Both the position numbers and the translations under genes were made by a program. From JAAYJS01 sp964346185 (GTDB lineage: Bacteria; Bacillota; Clostridia; Eubacteriales; Eubacteriaceae): a stretch of DNA of 18,279 nucleotides. The notes under the pieces were generated by a model that worked only from the letters and a program-made list of their open reading frames with translations, did not search any database and had not been told where the DNA came from. Shown here piece after piece: positions 1-7,298 of the stretch (the first letter of the stretch is position 1; each line of letters opens with the position of its first letter). The DNA lies in NCBI GenBank assembly GCA_964346185.1, contig CAYFTR010000031.1, positions 1-18,279 on the forward strand. Direction: 5' to 3'.

Positions 1-12
1 TAAAAAGTGTTT

Positions 13-48
13 AAAAATGAGGCGGAGATATTCCGTACCTCATTTTTT
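13..48 (+). terminator. Rho-independent terminator, probably bidirectional
   Basis: The arms AAAAATGAGG and CCTCATTTTT flank a loop that contains a second small CGGA/TCCG helix, and a T-run follows. It probably ends a gene lying to the left of the window. The leading A-run means it could also stop leftward transcription that reads through the gdh terminator. Confidence 0.75.
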
Positions 49-85
49 AATATATTTTTAAAATTTATTTTAGAACCTTAACCGA

Positions 86-124
86 AAAAACCCCGGTCCG
101 AGAAATTCTCTCAGATCGGGGTTT
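86..124 (-). terminator. Terminator of the glutamate dehydrogenase gene
   Basis: Read leftward, the arms AAACCCCG and CGGGGTTT enclose a GAGAA/TTCTC inner helix. The stem is followed by a six-base U-run (AAAAAA at 85-90 on the plus strand). It sits just after the gdh stop codon. Confidence 0.85.
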
Positions 125-138
125 AAGTATTTTAAGGA

Positions 139-1401
139 TTACGGCCAGAGACCGCGCAATTTGTTGGTGTCAACAATTCTTTGAATTGCAATTAAATAAG
201 CACCTGTTCTTAAGGAAGTGTTGTTTTCTTTTGCAATTTTATAAACGGCATCGAAGGATTGATCCATAATTGTCTTGAGGCGTTGGTTGACATCTTCTTC
301 ACTCCAGGAGAGATGTTGCAGGTTTTGCACCCATTCAAAGTAGGAGACAATAACGCCGCCGGCATTGGCTAAAATATCCGGAACAACGATAATGCCTTTT
401 TTGCTCAGAATGTCGTCGGCTTCTCCGGTCGTTGGTCCGTTGGCACCTTCAACAATTACTTTTGCTTTGATATTATCCGCATTTTCAGCGTTAATTTGAT
501 TTTCCAATGCTGCGGGGATTAAAACGGTTGTTTCTAATTCTAAAAACTTTCGGTTGGATACATGCTCGACGCCCTGTCCTTGGTAGTCGATGAGATAATT
601 GTTTTTACTTTCAGCTAAATAAGTTAAAATATCGGGAATATTTAAGCCGTCAGGGTTGTAGATACCGCCTGAAACATCGGATACGCCTACAATTTTCAAA
701 CCGCTTTCGTTAAGCAGCTTGGCTGCCATAGAGCCGACATTACCCATACCTTGCACAATGGCGGTGGTACCTTGAATCGGAATGTTTAAAGCGTTTAAAA
801 TATTGATAGTTGTAAAAGTAACGCCGCGACCGGTTGCCTCAACTCTGCCGAGGCTGCCGCCGAGTTGAATCGGCTTTCCGGTAACAACCCCCGGAGTAAA
901 ATGACCTTTCAATTTGCTGTATGTGTCGACAATCCATCCCATTACCTGGGGGGTGGTTCCGACATCGGGAGCGGGGATATCCGTTTCCGGACCGATAATG
1001 GGTGCAATCATGGAAGTAAAACGTCTGGTAATACGCATCATTTCGTCTTCGGACAATTTCGTCGGATCGCAAACGACACCACCTTTTCCGCCGCCGTAAG
1101 GAATGCCTACAACGGCACACTTAAAGGTCATCCATGCGGCCAGAGCTCTGACTTCGTCGAGATTGACATCGGGGTGAAAGCGAATACCGCCTTTTGCCGG
1201 TCCTCTGGCGGTAGAGTGTTGCACTCTGTAGCCTTGAAAAACTTTAACGGAACCGTCGTCCATTGTAACCGGCACGGAAACCATGAGTTCACGTTCCGGG
1301 TATTTAATGACTTCATAATCACATTGATCGCACCCTAAAATAGATGTAGCCTGATCGATGGTAGCTAAAACCTGATCGTAAGGATTGTATTGTGCGGACA
1401 T
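139..1401 (-). CDS. gdhA: Glutamate dehydrogenase (Glu/Leu/Phe/Val family)
   Basis: This enzyme reversibly deaminates glutamate to 2-oxoglutarate and ammonia in the cytoplasm. In amino-acid-fermenting anaerobes it usually works in the catabolic, NAD-linked direction. The 420 aa match the usual length of the hexameric bacterial enzyme. The N-terminal dimerisation domain carries the substrate and catalytic lysines in GPAKGGIRFHP (K70), MTFK (K94) and PYGGGKGG (K106), and the catalytic aspartate in PAPDVGT (D146). The Rossmann domain has GMGNVG at 218-223. The start is preceded by a modest purine-rich site (aggcaggt). A near-consensus promoter lies about 100 bp upstream and a strong terminator follows, so it is a single-gene transcript. 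NAD versus NADP use cannot be read safely from the sequence. The family call is very secure; the symbol (gdhA versus gudB/rocG) is conventional. Confidence 0.96.
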   Translation of the reverse strand: MSAQYNPYDQVLATIDQATSILGCDQCDYEVIKYPERELMVSVPVTMDDGSVKVFQGYRVQHSTARGPAKGGIRFHPDVNLDEVRALAAWMTFKCAVVGIPYGGGKGGVVCDPTKLSEDEMMRITRRFTSMIAPIIGPETDIPAPDVGTTPQVMGWIVDTYSKLKGHFTPGVVTGKPIQLGGSLGRVEATGRGVTFTTINILNALNIPIQGTTAIVQGMGNVGSMAAKLLNESGLKIVGVSDVSGGIYNPDGLNIPDILTYLAESKNNYLIDYQGQGVEHVSNRKFLELETTVLIPAALENQINAENADNIKAKVIVEGANGPTTGEADDILSKKGIIVVPDILANAGGVIVSYFEWVQNLQHLSWSEEDVNQRLKTIMDQSFDAVYKIAKENNTSLRTGAYLIAIQRIVDTNKLRGLWP

Positions 1402-1502
1402 TTTTTTACCTGCCTTTTTAAAAAGATTTATATTAAAACCAATGTTGCCGAGAGATAAAATAATAAGGTATCTAACAAGAGTTTATGGTTTTATTGCAAC
1501 AA

Positions 1503-1531
1503 ATTTTACTATTTCAATTTGTTTTTGTCAA
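1503..1531 (-). promoter_or_regulatory. Sigma-A-type promoter of gdh
   Basis: On the minus strand a perfect -35 TTGACA and a -10 TAAAAT are separated by exactly 17 bases. The predicted start lies near 1496, giving a 5' leader of about 95 nt. The rest of 1402-1632 contains no gene. It holds an imperfect dyad, TTGA-TGTG/CACA-TCAA, at 1579-1599, which could be a regulator site. Confidence 0.75.
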
Positions 1532-1632
1532 TGAAGTTTGTATAAATAACCGCATTACACAAAATATTATACAATTCTTTGAGTGTGATGACACATCAAA
1601 GAAACACCGCAATATTTCTGTTTGATGTTATT

Positions 1633-1663
1633 AAAAAAACACGTTTAATAAACGTGTTTTTTT
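1633..1663 (-). terminator. Terminator of the DUF1858 gene, probably bidirectional
   Basis: The hairpin arms CACGTTTA and TAAACGTG are flanked by a seven-A run on one side and a seven-T run on the other. It lies directly beyond the stop codon of the leftward 66-aa gene. Confidence 0.8.
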
Positions 1664-1665
1664 AC

Positions 1666-1866
1666 TTAGGCCGTAACTGTGTTTAATGCACGAACCAGAT
1701 CGTCCGGGTCGATGCCGTGAACCAGGCAACCGTCTTCCAAGGTTTCAAATTGTGCCGCCATACATCCGAGGCAACCCATGCCGTAGTTTTGAAATACGGG
1801 TACGGTATCCGGATAAGCTTGAACAATTTCAATAATACTCATTTTTTTGTTTATTTTTTCTGTCAT
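1666..1866 (-). CDS. DUF1858 (hybrid-cluster-protein-associated redox disulfide) protein
   Basis: A 66-aa stand-alone DUF1858 domain, known from the N-terminus of ScdA-like proteins and from small proteins of anaerobes as the hybrid-cluster-protein-associated redox disulfide domain. The hallmark is the pair C32/C35 in GMGCLGCMA, with a third cysteine, C47, in EDGCLVHGID. The family usually carries this CxGC pair and is thought to act in redox or metal/NO stress chemistry, but no enzymatic activity can be assigned. The start is fixed by an excellent site (aaggagg at 1871-1878). It has its own promoter at 1922-1950, a hairpin between promoter and ribosome site, and its own terminator, so it is regulated as a single unit. 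No hybrid-cluster-protein gene lies in the window. Family assignment is confident; function is not known. Confidence 0.88.
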   Translation of the reverse strand: MTEKINKKMSIIEIVQAYPDTVPVFQNYGMGCLGCMAAQFETLEDGCLVHGIDPDDLVRALNTVTA

Positions 1867-1880
1867 AATAGCCTCCTTAA

Positions 1881-1900
1881 CATGTGGTTTTTACCACGTG
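1881..1900 (-). promoter_or_regulatory. Hairpin/dyad directly upstream of the DUF1858 ribosome site
   Basis: The eight-base arms CATGTGGT and ACCACGTG (one G-T wobble) are separated by TTTT, immediately before the aaggagg site. In the transcript this would be a leader hairpin; in DNA it could be an operator downstream of the promoter. No partner is identified. Confidence 0.5.
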
Positions 1901-1921
1901 ATTGATTCATAATCTTGTATC

Positions 1922-1950
1922 ATTATATATTTTTCGATATCGAAATACAA
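1922..1950 (-). promoter_or_regulatory. Promoter of the DUF1858 gene with a palindrome in the spacer
   Basis: On the minus strand -35 TTGTAT and a perfect -10 TATAAT are separated by 17 bases. The spacer is largely the perfect 14-bp palindrome TTTCGATATCGAAA (1932-1945). Its placement between -35 and -10 is typical for a repressor operator. It sits between the stop of the upstream ATPase gene (1967) and this gene. Confidence 0.65.
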
Positions 1951-1966
1951 GAAAAATCGTCACTTA

Positions 1967-3229
1967 TCAGGTTTCATTAATATTGTTTAAATCTTCCGTC
2001 AGTAAATAATCAATAAATTGAGTTGCGGTACGACCGGATCGGTTAAGGTGGCGTAACTCCCAGGCAACGGCTTTTTTCTCCAACTCTTTTTCCGAAATAT
2101 TAATTTGAGCATCATTAGCGAGTTTTTTTACAATGGTCAGATATTCTTTTTGGTTCGGATTTATGAAATTAAGTACCAATCCAAACCGACTGGATAGAGA
2201 GAGCTTTTCTTCAATAATATCCTTTTTGTGTACAGCGTTATCACGTTCATCAAAGGTTTCGGTTACTAAATGTCTTTTGTTGGAAGTAGCATAAAGCAGC
2301 ACGTTCTCCGGAGTCTCCTCCAATGAACCTTCAATGATGTTTTTGAACAGCTTGTATTCCATTTCGTTTTCTTCAAAGGAGATATCGTCCAAAAACAAAA
2401 TAAATCGAAAGGGTCTGGTTTCCAATTGTTCAATTAAAAGGGGGATAGTTTCCAATTGGCTTTTTTTTACTTCGATCAAAACCAATCGGGAGTCTTTAAA
2501 ATAAGGCACCAGAGCTTTAACCATGGTTGATTTACCGGTACCCATATCTCCTTGTAATAAAACATTCAGTGCCGGTTTACCGGCAATAAAAGCGGCGGTG
2601 TTTTTAATTAATTCTTTTTTCTTAGATGCGTTACCGACAATATCATCCAAACTTTTATACATCGTCAGCCCGATAGGTTTTAAAGATCCGTCATGACGAA
2701 TAGAAAATGTTTTAAAATCTCTAAACACACCGATACCGTTATTATAAATAGCGTTATTTAAAAATTGCAGCAGATCTTCCTCGTCGGTATCTTTTGTTAA
2801 AGTTGTTTTTAAATCAATATCGGGTTTTAAACATTTTCGTGTCATAAAACCCGTTATGGATGATGTATAATGGGAAAATTGTTGCCAATTAAAAAAATAT
2901 AACTTTTTAATAATCGACATATCCTTTAGCAGTTCGGGATAGTAAGGAAAATTTCGATTAATTTTTTTGGTTTCCATCGTCAAGTTAACCGGAGTTTCAT
3001 CGGTCAACAATAAATACAGAACAAAATTCTTCCAAGGCTCTTCGTGAAAACAACGATTTTGGCACAATTGGTCGGTAACTAGCCGATGAATTAAGGAAAA
3101 AGCCGACAATTGAATAGAAGCCGTATTGTTATTTTCCATAGCCTCCAGTAGCTCTGCAAATAGTTTAATACTCGGATTTTTAAAAATATTTTTATAAAAA
3201 ATAAGTTGTTTCAGGTGGTATGATTTCAT
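1967..3229 (-). CDS. DUF815 family AAA-type ATPase
   Basis: A 420-aa cytoplasmic ATPase of the DUF815 (PF05673) family, widespread and uncharacterised in bacteria. Residues 1-190 are a variable region with no recognisable catalytic motif. The ATPase core follows: YKSLDDIVGN near 191-200, Walker A GDMGTGKS at 227-234, Walker B FILFLDDISF at 276-285, then a sensor-like YATSNKRHL segment and the family's ERDNAVH and LSLSSRFG stretches. The C-terminus (AWELRHLNRSGRTATQFIDYL) matches the family end. A ribosome site (aaggcgg) precedes the ATG. The gene is divergent from recX and is followed by the DUF1858 promoter. Length and motif order are normal. The family is certain, but substrate and role are unknown. 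Confidence 0.9.
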   Translation of the reverse strand: MKSYHLKQLIFYKNIFKNPSIKLFAELLEAMENNNTASIQLSAFSLIHRLVTDQLCQNRCFHEEPWKNFVLYLLLTDETPVNLTMETKKINRNFPYYPELLKDMSIIKKLYFFNWQQFSHYTSSITGFMTRKCLKPDIDLKTTLTKDTDEEDLLQFLNNAIYNNGIGVFRDFKTFSIRHDGSLKPIGLTMYKSLDDIVGNASKKKELIKNTAAFIAGKPALNVLLQGDMGTGKSTMVKALVPYFKDSRLVLIEVKKSQLETIPLLIEQLETRPFRFILFLDDISFEENEMEYKLFKNIIEGSLEETPENVLLYATSNKRHLVTETFDERDNAVHKKDIIEEKLSLSSRFGLVLNFINPNQKEYLTIVKKLANDAQINISEKELEKKAVAWELRHLNRSGRTATQFIDYLLTEDLNNINET

Positions 3230-3308
3230 TTGTTCCGCCTTTCGTTAATAAACGTAAAATATTTGATGGTGTGCTCATTAGTAGTATAGTATCCTTTTTA
3301 GTAAAAAA

Positions 3309-3337
3309 TTGCTATATAAAAGCTTTATTAGTAAGAT
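3309..3337 (+). promoter_or_regulatory. Possible promoter of recX
   Basis: TTGCTA and TAAGAT are spaced 17 bases apart, in the 177-bp divergent gap between the DUF815 gene and recX. The region is very A+T rich, so this call is tentative. No other structure stands out in the gap. Confidence 0.4.
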
Positions 3338-3406
3338 ACGATTAAATTTTTTAAATAGATATAAGTAGCAACCATATTATATGGTAAAATAACTTCGAGG
3401 TCATCT

Positions 3407-4099
3407 ATGAAACAAAAAAATATAACAGCTATGGATCGTGCGTTAACCTATATCGGATACAAAAACAGAACCGTACAGGAAATTAGAAATTATCTGAAAG
3501 AAAAGGCGTATTCGGAAAAAGTTATAACCGAAACCGTGGATAAACTCAAAGATTACGGCTATTTGGGCGATGAACGTTATGTCAAGATTGTGTGTCAAAA
3601 CAATGCTGTAGGTAACCGTTACGGCAAAAATCGAATCATCCGGGATTTAAAACAAAGGGGGATCGCTGAAAGTTTACTTGAAAAAGTTGCCCGTTGGCTT
3701 GAAAATAACGGAGAAGAGGCAAATGCCGAGTTTCATTACCGACGTGCCTATCGTAAATACGATCGATATATGCCGAAAAAAAAGAAAGAAAAAATTGCGC
3801 AATACCTGACGCGACAGGGCTTTTCCTGGGAGACCGTTCAAAATCAATTTGATTTGTTTTGGAATAACGAAAAAGAAGAAAATTTGCTGGATCCACAAAT
3901 TTTAAATGAGATGGTTTCAAAAACTGCCGAAAGAATACTGAATAAAAAAAACAAACGTCCCTTAAAAAAATGGGAATACAAAAATAAAATTATGCAAAGC
4001 CTGGCTATGAAAGGCGTTCCGACAAGGGAAATATACCGGCTGGTAGATCTTTATTTTGAAGAAAATTGGGAGGAGTTCTATGAAGATTGTCATAACTGA
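3407..4099 (+). CDS. recX: RecX family regulatory protein
   Basis: RecX binds RecA filaments and modulates recombination and SOS induction. The 230-aa product has the three-helix repeat organisation of the family. The N-terminal repeat (MDRALTYIGYKNRTVQEIRNYL, then VDKLKDYGYLGDERYVKIV) carries the conserved L-GYL-D-R-A-like core. A second repeat follows in KNRIIRDLKQRGI, and a third degenerate one in IAQYLTRQGFSWETVQNQF. A ribosome site (cgaggtc) precedes the ATG. The end overlaps the next gene by 20 bp, so the two are probably translationally coupled. recA is not in the window, which is common for low-GC genomes. The C-terminal third is lysine-rich and less conserved. Function is inferred from family only. 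Confidence 0.9.
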   Translation: MKQKNITAMDRALTYIGYKNRTVQEIRNYLKEKAYSEKVITETVDKLKDYGYLGDERYVKIVCQNNAVGNRYGKNRIIRDLKQRGIAESLLEKVARWLENNGEEANAEFHYRRAYRKYDRYMPKKKKEKIAQYLTRQGFSWETVQNQFDLFWNNEKEENLLDPQILNEMVSKTAERILNKKNKRPLKKWEYKNKIMQSLAMKGVPTREIYRLVDLYFEENWEEFYEDCHN

Positions 4100-5033
4100 A
4101 CCTTTAAAAATTGACGAGAAAGCTTTAACGGACTTGTGCCGTCCCTTTGAGCAGCTGGGACATCACTTTAAAATATATACTGATGTTGCAACAAATAGAG
4201 AAGAAAAAATTAAAAGAATCGGTAACGCCGATGCCATTATCATTGCAAATACTCCCCTGGAAACAGAAGTAATTGAGGCATGCCCCAATTTAAAATTCAT
4301 CAACGTCGCTTTTACCGGAGTTGACCATGTCGGTTTGGAGGCAGCAAAAGAAAAAAACATTCGTGTTTCCAATGCGGCAGGTTATTCAACACAAGCGGTA
4401 GCGGAATTGGCAATCGGATTAATGATCGGTTGCTATCGCTATTTGGCCGCGGCGCATCATTATACGAGAGAAAGAAAGGCATTTCCTTACGGAATAGGGA
4501 GGGAACTTGGCGGTAAAACCGTCGGAGTTATCGGTACCGGCGCAATCGGTCAACGAGTGGCTAAAATTTTAAGAGCCTTCGGTTGTAAAGTTTTGGCATT
4601 TAATCGTACAGAGAAGCCAGAATTGCAAAAAATCGGTGTTATTTATGATCGTTTGGAGACCGTACTCTCGCAGAGCGACATTGTTACCCTACACTTGCCG
4701 TTAAATGAAAATACACATCACCTGATAGACGAGCAAGCCCTGGCTCTGATGAAAGAGGATGCCATCCTCATTAATACGGCCAGAGGAAAAATTGTCGACA
4801 ACGATGCCCTTGCCCTTGCTTTAAAAAGTGGTAAATTAGCAGGTGCGGGAATAGATGTTTTTGATATGGAGCCACCTTTATCGCCGCAGGAACCGCTACA
4901 TACTTCGGATCATACCTTATTAACGCCTCATATTGCTTTTTCGACACGGGAATCAATGCTTTTGAGGGCGGAAATTGTATTCGAAAACCTTAGAATATGG
5001 CTGGAAGGTGGGCAACAAAATACAATCCTTTAA
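4080..5033 (+). CDS. D-2-hydroxyacid dehydrogenase (NAD(P)-dependent)
   Basis: A 317-aa member of the D-isomer-specific 2-hydroxyacid dehydrogenase family, which interconverts 2-oxoacids and D-2-hydroxyacids. I chose the start at 4080 because ggagg lies seven bases before it; an in-frame ATG at 4056 has no such site. The Rossmann motif GTGAIG is at 152-157. The catalytic triad is visible: R235 (TARG), E264 (MEPP) and H284 (PHIAF). After the second beta strand the sequence reads FNRTEKP, lacking the acidic residue usual for NAD, so NADP may be preferred (inference). Specific substrate (3-phosphoglycerate, lactate, glyoxylate, etc.) cannot be decided. There is no C-terminal ACT domain as in long SerA. 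It overlaps recX by 20 bp, which suggests coupling rather than shared function. Confidence 0.92.
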   Translation: MKIVITEPLKIDEKALTDLCRPFEQLGHHFKIYTDVATNREEKIKRIGNADAIIIANTPLETEVIEACPNLKFINVAFTGVDHVGLEAAKEKNIRVSNAAGYSTQAVAELAIGLMIGCYRYLAAAHHYTRERKAFPYGIGRELGGKTVGVIGTGAIGQRVAKILRAFGCKVLAFNRTEKPELQKIGVIYDRLETVLSQSDIVTLHLPLNENTHHLIDEQALALMKEDAILINTARGKIVDNDALALALKSGKLAGAGIDVFDMEPPLSPQEPLHTSDHTLLTPHIAFSTRESMLLRAEIVFENLRIWLEGGQQNTIL

Positions 5034-5038
5034 ACCCC

Positions 5039-5067
5039 TTGCAAATTAAAGGCTTAAGGTGTATAAT
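5039..5067 (+). promoter_or_regulatory. Promoter of the thrS T-box transcript
   Basis: TTGCAA and a perfect TATAAT are separated by 17 bases, just after the dehydrogenase stop codon. The predicted transcript start near 5074 leaves room for the whole T-box leader. Confidence 0.75.
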
Positions 5068-5099
5068 AACCGAACATAAATTACAATGACTATAAATCA

Positions 5100-5337
5100 T
5101 GTAAAGTTAGGAACGGGAAGAGTAAACAATCAGGCGTTTTAAGAGAGCATTCGGTTGGTGCGAGAATGTGGCGATAATTGTTGAAAACCACCCGGGAGCG
5201 AGGGCAAACCCCTACGGTGACGCCGTTATTGTCAATGAAGTGAACAGCAGTACCTGTTGTTAACGAGGGTGGAACCGCGTTTTAAAATACGTCCCTTTTA
5301 TAGGATCGAAAAGATCCTATAAAAGGGTTTTTTATTG
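5100..5337 (+). promoter_or_regulatory. T-box riboswitch (threonine) upstream of thrS
   Basis: This leader senses uncharged tRNA(Thr) and lets transcription continue into thrS. The T-box sequence AGGGTGGAACCGCG is at 5266-5279, preceded by a stem III hairpin (acagcag/ctgttgt). Stem I runs from about 5110 to 5225, with an AGAGAG element and an apical GCATTC/GAATGT helix. By position (TGAAA then ACC then a purine) the specifier codon is ACC at 5187-5189, which is threonine and agrees with the downstream gene. The base after TGG is A (5273), so a U discriminator base is expected on the matching tRNA. AGGG at the T-box can pair with CCCT (5293-5296) as antiterminator, competing with the terminator hairpin. 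This leader explains the whole gap between the two genes. Confidence 0.93.
5293..5336 (+). terminator. Regulated terminator of the thrS T-box
   Basis: Perfect 15-bp arms (CCCTTTTATAGGATC and its complement) with loop GAAAA are followed by TTTTTTATT. Its 5' arm overlaps the CCCT used by the antiterminator, as expected for transcriptional T-box control. Confidence 0.92.
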
Positions 5338-5364
5338 CATTAAGAAAATTAAAAGGAGAAATGA

Positions 5365-7281
5365 ATGATAGAAATTACATTAAAAGACGGATCCGTCAGA
5401 GAATACAAAAAGGGAACAACCGTTTTGGATGTTGCTAAATCCATCAGCGGCAGGTTGGGGCGAGAAACCCTTGTCGGTAAATTTAACGGAGACATCGTAG
5501 ATGTACGTTTTCCCATTATGGAAAACGGAACTTTGGAATTGTTATCCTTTGACGACGCCGAAGGCAAAAAAACCTTTTGGCATTCAGCCTCTCACCTAAT
5601 GGCACAAGCCATTAAGCGATTGTGGCCGGAAGCACAACTAACCATTGGTCCCGCTGTGGAAAACGGCTTTTATTACGATATAGATGTCGACCATACCTTT
5701 ACCCCGGAAGATTTTTCAAAAATTGAAAAGGAAATGGCTAAAATTGTCAAGGAAGCACCTCCCATCAAACGTTGGATTGCAACCAGAGAAGAAGCATTAA
5801 AATGGGCGGAAGAAGAAGGGGAAACCTATAAGACCGAATTAATTGAAAACCTGCCGGAAGATGAAGATATTTCCTTTTACGGACAGGGTGAATGGCAAGA
5901 CCTTTGTGCAGGTCCTCATATTTTAAACCCTTCCGCCATTAAAGCATCAAAAATTATGAGTCTTGCAGGTGCATATTGGCACGGAGACGCCAACAATAAA
6001 ATGTTGCAAAGGGTTTACGGGATTGCTTTCCCCAAAAAGAGTTTGTTAGATGACTACTTAAAAATGCTGGAAGAAGCAAAGAAAAGAGATCACCGCAAAC
6101 TCGGTAAAGAATTGGATTTGTTTTCGATGCACGAAGAAGGACCGGGTTTTCCCTTTTTCCATCCGAAGGGTATGATATTAAGAAATCAATTAGAAACATT
6201 TTGGCGAGAAAAACATCAAGAAAGCGGTTATGTAGAAATTAAAACACCGATAATGCTATCTGCTCAATTATGGAAACAATCCGGACATTGGGATAATTAT
6301 CGGGACAATATGTACTTCTCGGAAATCGATGAGCAGGAGTTTGCCGTCAAACCGATGAATTGCCCCGGAGCTATGTTAGTCTACAAATCCAATCCGCACA
6401 GTTATCGGGATTTTCCCCTGCGTATGGCGGAATTGGGGCAAGTGCATCGCCACGAATTAAGTGGTGCATTGCACGGCCTAATGCGTGTACGCAGTTTTGT
6501 TCAGGATGACGCACACCTCTTTATGACCTTTGATCAAATACAAGAGGAAATTGTCGGGGTTATCCAATTAGCGGATTATTTTTACAAAACCTTCGGATTT
6601 GAATATTCCGTCGAATTGTCAACCAAACCGAAAAAAGCTATCGGTTCCGAAGAAGATTGGGAAAAAGCAACCGATGCCTTGCGTAAAGCTTTAGAAGCAA
6701 CAGGAATTGACTATATCTTAAACCCAGGAGACGGTGCCTTTTATGGACCTAAGATAGACTTCCATTTAAAAGACTCCATCGGAAGAACCTGGCAATGCGG
6801 TACGATTCAATTGGACTTTCAAATGCCTGAACGGTTTGATTTACATTATATCGGTTCGGATAATGCAAAACATCGTCCGGTTGTTATCCATCGTACAGTT
6901 TTAGGCAGTATCGAACGCTTTATGGGTATATTAATTGAACATTTTGCCGGTAAGTTTCCGTTGTGGTTAGCACCGGTGCAAGTGCAACTGATTACTGTCA
7001 GTGACGCCTATAACAGTTTTGCTCGAGATTTGGCGGCTAAATTTACACAAAAAGGTATTCGTGTAAATATTGATGATCGTGTTGAAAAAATCGGTTATAA
7101 AATCAGAGAAGCACAATTACAGCAAATACCCTATATGTTGGTCATTGGTGAGAAAGAAATGGAAAGTCAAACTTTAACAGTACGTAACAGAGACACCGGC
7201 AAACAAAACGAATATGCCGTTGATACATTTATTGAACGATTAAAAGCAGCCATTGAAGATAGGGTTTTGGAGCTTTTTTAA
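5365..7281 (+). CDS. thrS: Threonyl-tRNA synthetase
   Basis: Charges tRNA(Thr) with threonine in the cytoplasm. The 638 aa are full length. The N-terminal TGS domain spans about 1-62. The editing domain has HxxxH (H73, H77) and C181/H185 in DLCAGPH, the set that hydrolyses mischarged Ser-tRNA(Thr). The class II core shows the zinc ligands C333 (MNCPGAM), H384 (QDDAHLF) and H509 (VVIHRTVLGS), plus motif 3 arginine R518. The anticodon-binding domain follows from about 535 (LAPVQVQLITVSD). The start at 5365 follows aaaaggagaa; an ATG at 5361 is out of frame. Expression is controlled by the T-box in front. The Mrp-like gene begins 17 bp after the stop, so it probably shares this threonine-responsive transcript. 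Confidence 0.98.
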   Translation: MIEITLKDGSVREYKKGTTVLDVAKSISGRLGRETLVGKFNGDIVDVRFPIMENGTLELLSFDDAEGKKTFWHSASHLMAQAIKRLWPEAQLTIGPAVENGFYYDIDVDHTFTPEDFSKIEKEMAKIVKEAPPIKRWIATREEALKWAEEEGETYKTELIENLPEDEDISFYGQGEWQDLCAGPHILNPSAIKASKIMSLAGAYWHGDANNKMLQRVYGIAFPKKSLLDDYLKMLEEAKKRDHRKLGKELDLFSMHEEGPGFPFFHPKGMILRNQLETFWREKHQESGYVEIKTPIMLSAQLWKQSGHWDNYRDNMYFSEIDEQEFAVKPMNCPGAMLVYKSNPHSYRDFPLRMAELGQVHRHELSGALHGLMRVRSFVQDDAHLFMTFDQIQEEIVGVIQLADYFYKTFGFEYSVELSTKPKKAIGSEEDWEKATDALRKALEATGIDYILNPGDGAFYGPKIDFHLKDSIGRTWQCGTIQLDFQMPERFDLHYIGSDNAKHRPVVIHRTVLGSIERFMGILIEHFAGKFPLWLAPVQVQLITVSDAYNSFARDLAAKFTQKGIRVNIDDRVEKIGYKIREAQLQQIPYMLVIGEKEMESQTLTVRNRDTGKQNEYAVDTFIERLKAAIEDRVLELF

Positions 7282-7298
7282 CAGGTAAGGATGGTTGA

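Noticed and set aside
865..1338. A long rightward open frame (157 codons) inside the glutamate dehydrogenase gene.
   Set aside because: It mirrors the conserved leftward gene, has no family resemblance and no ribosome site.
1434..1500. Crossed pairings (TAAAACCA/TGGTTTTA and GTTGC/GCAAC) in the gdh leader that look like a pseudoknot.
   Set aside because: One strand of the second helix lies at or before the predicted transcript start, and the helices are short and A+T rich.
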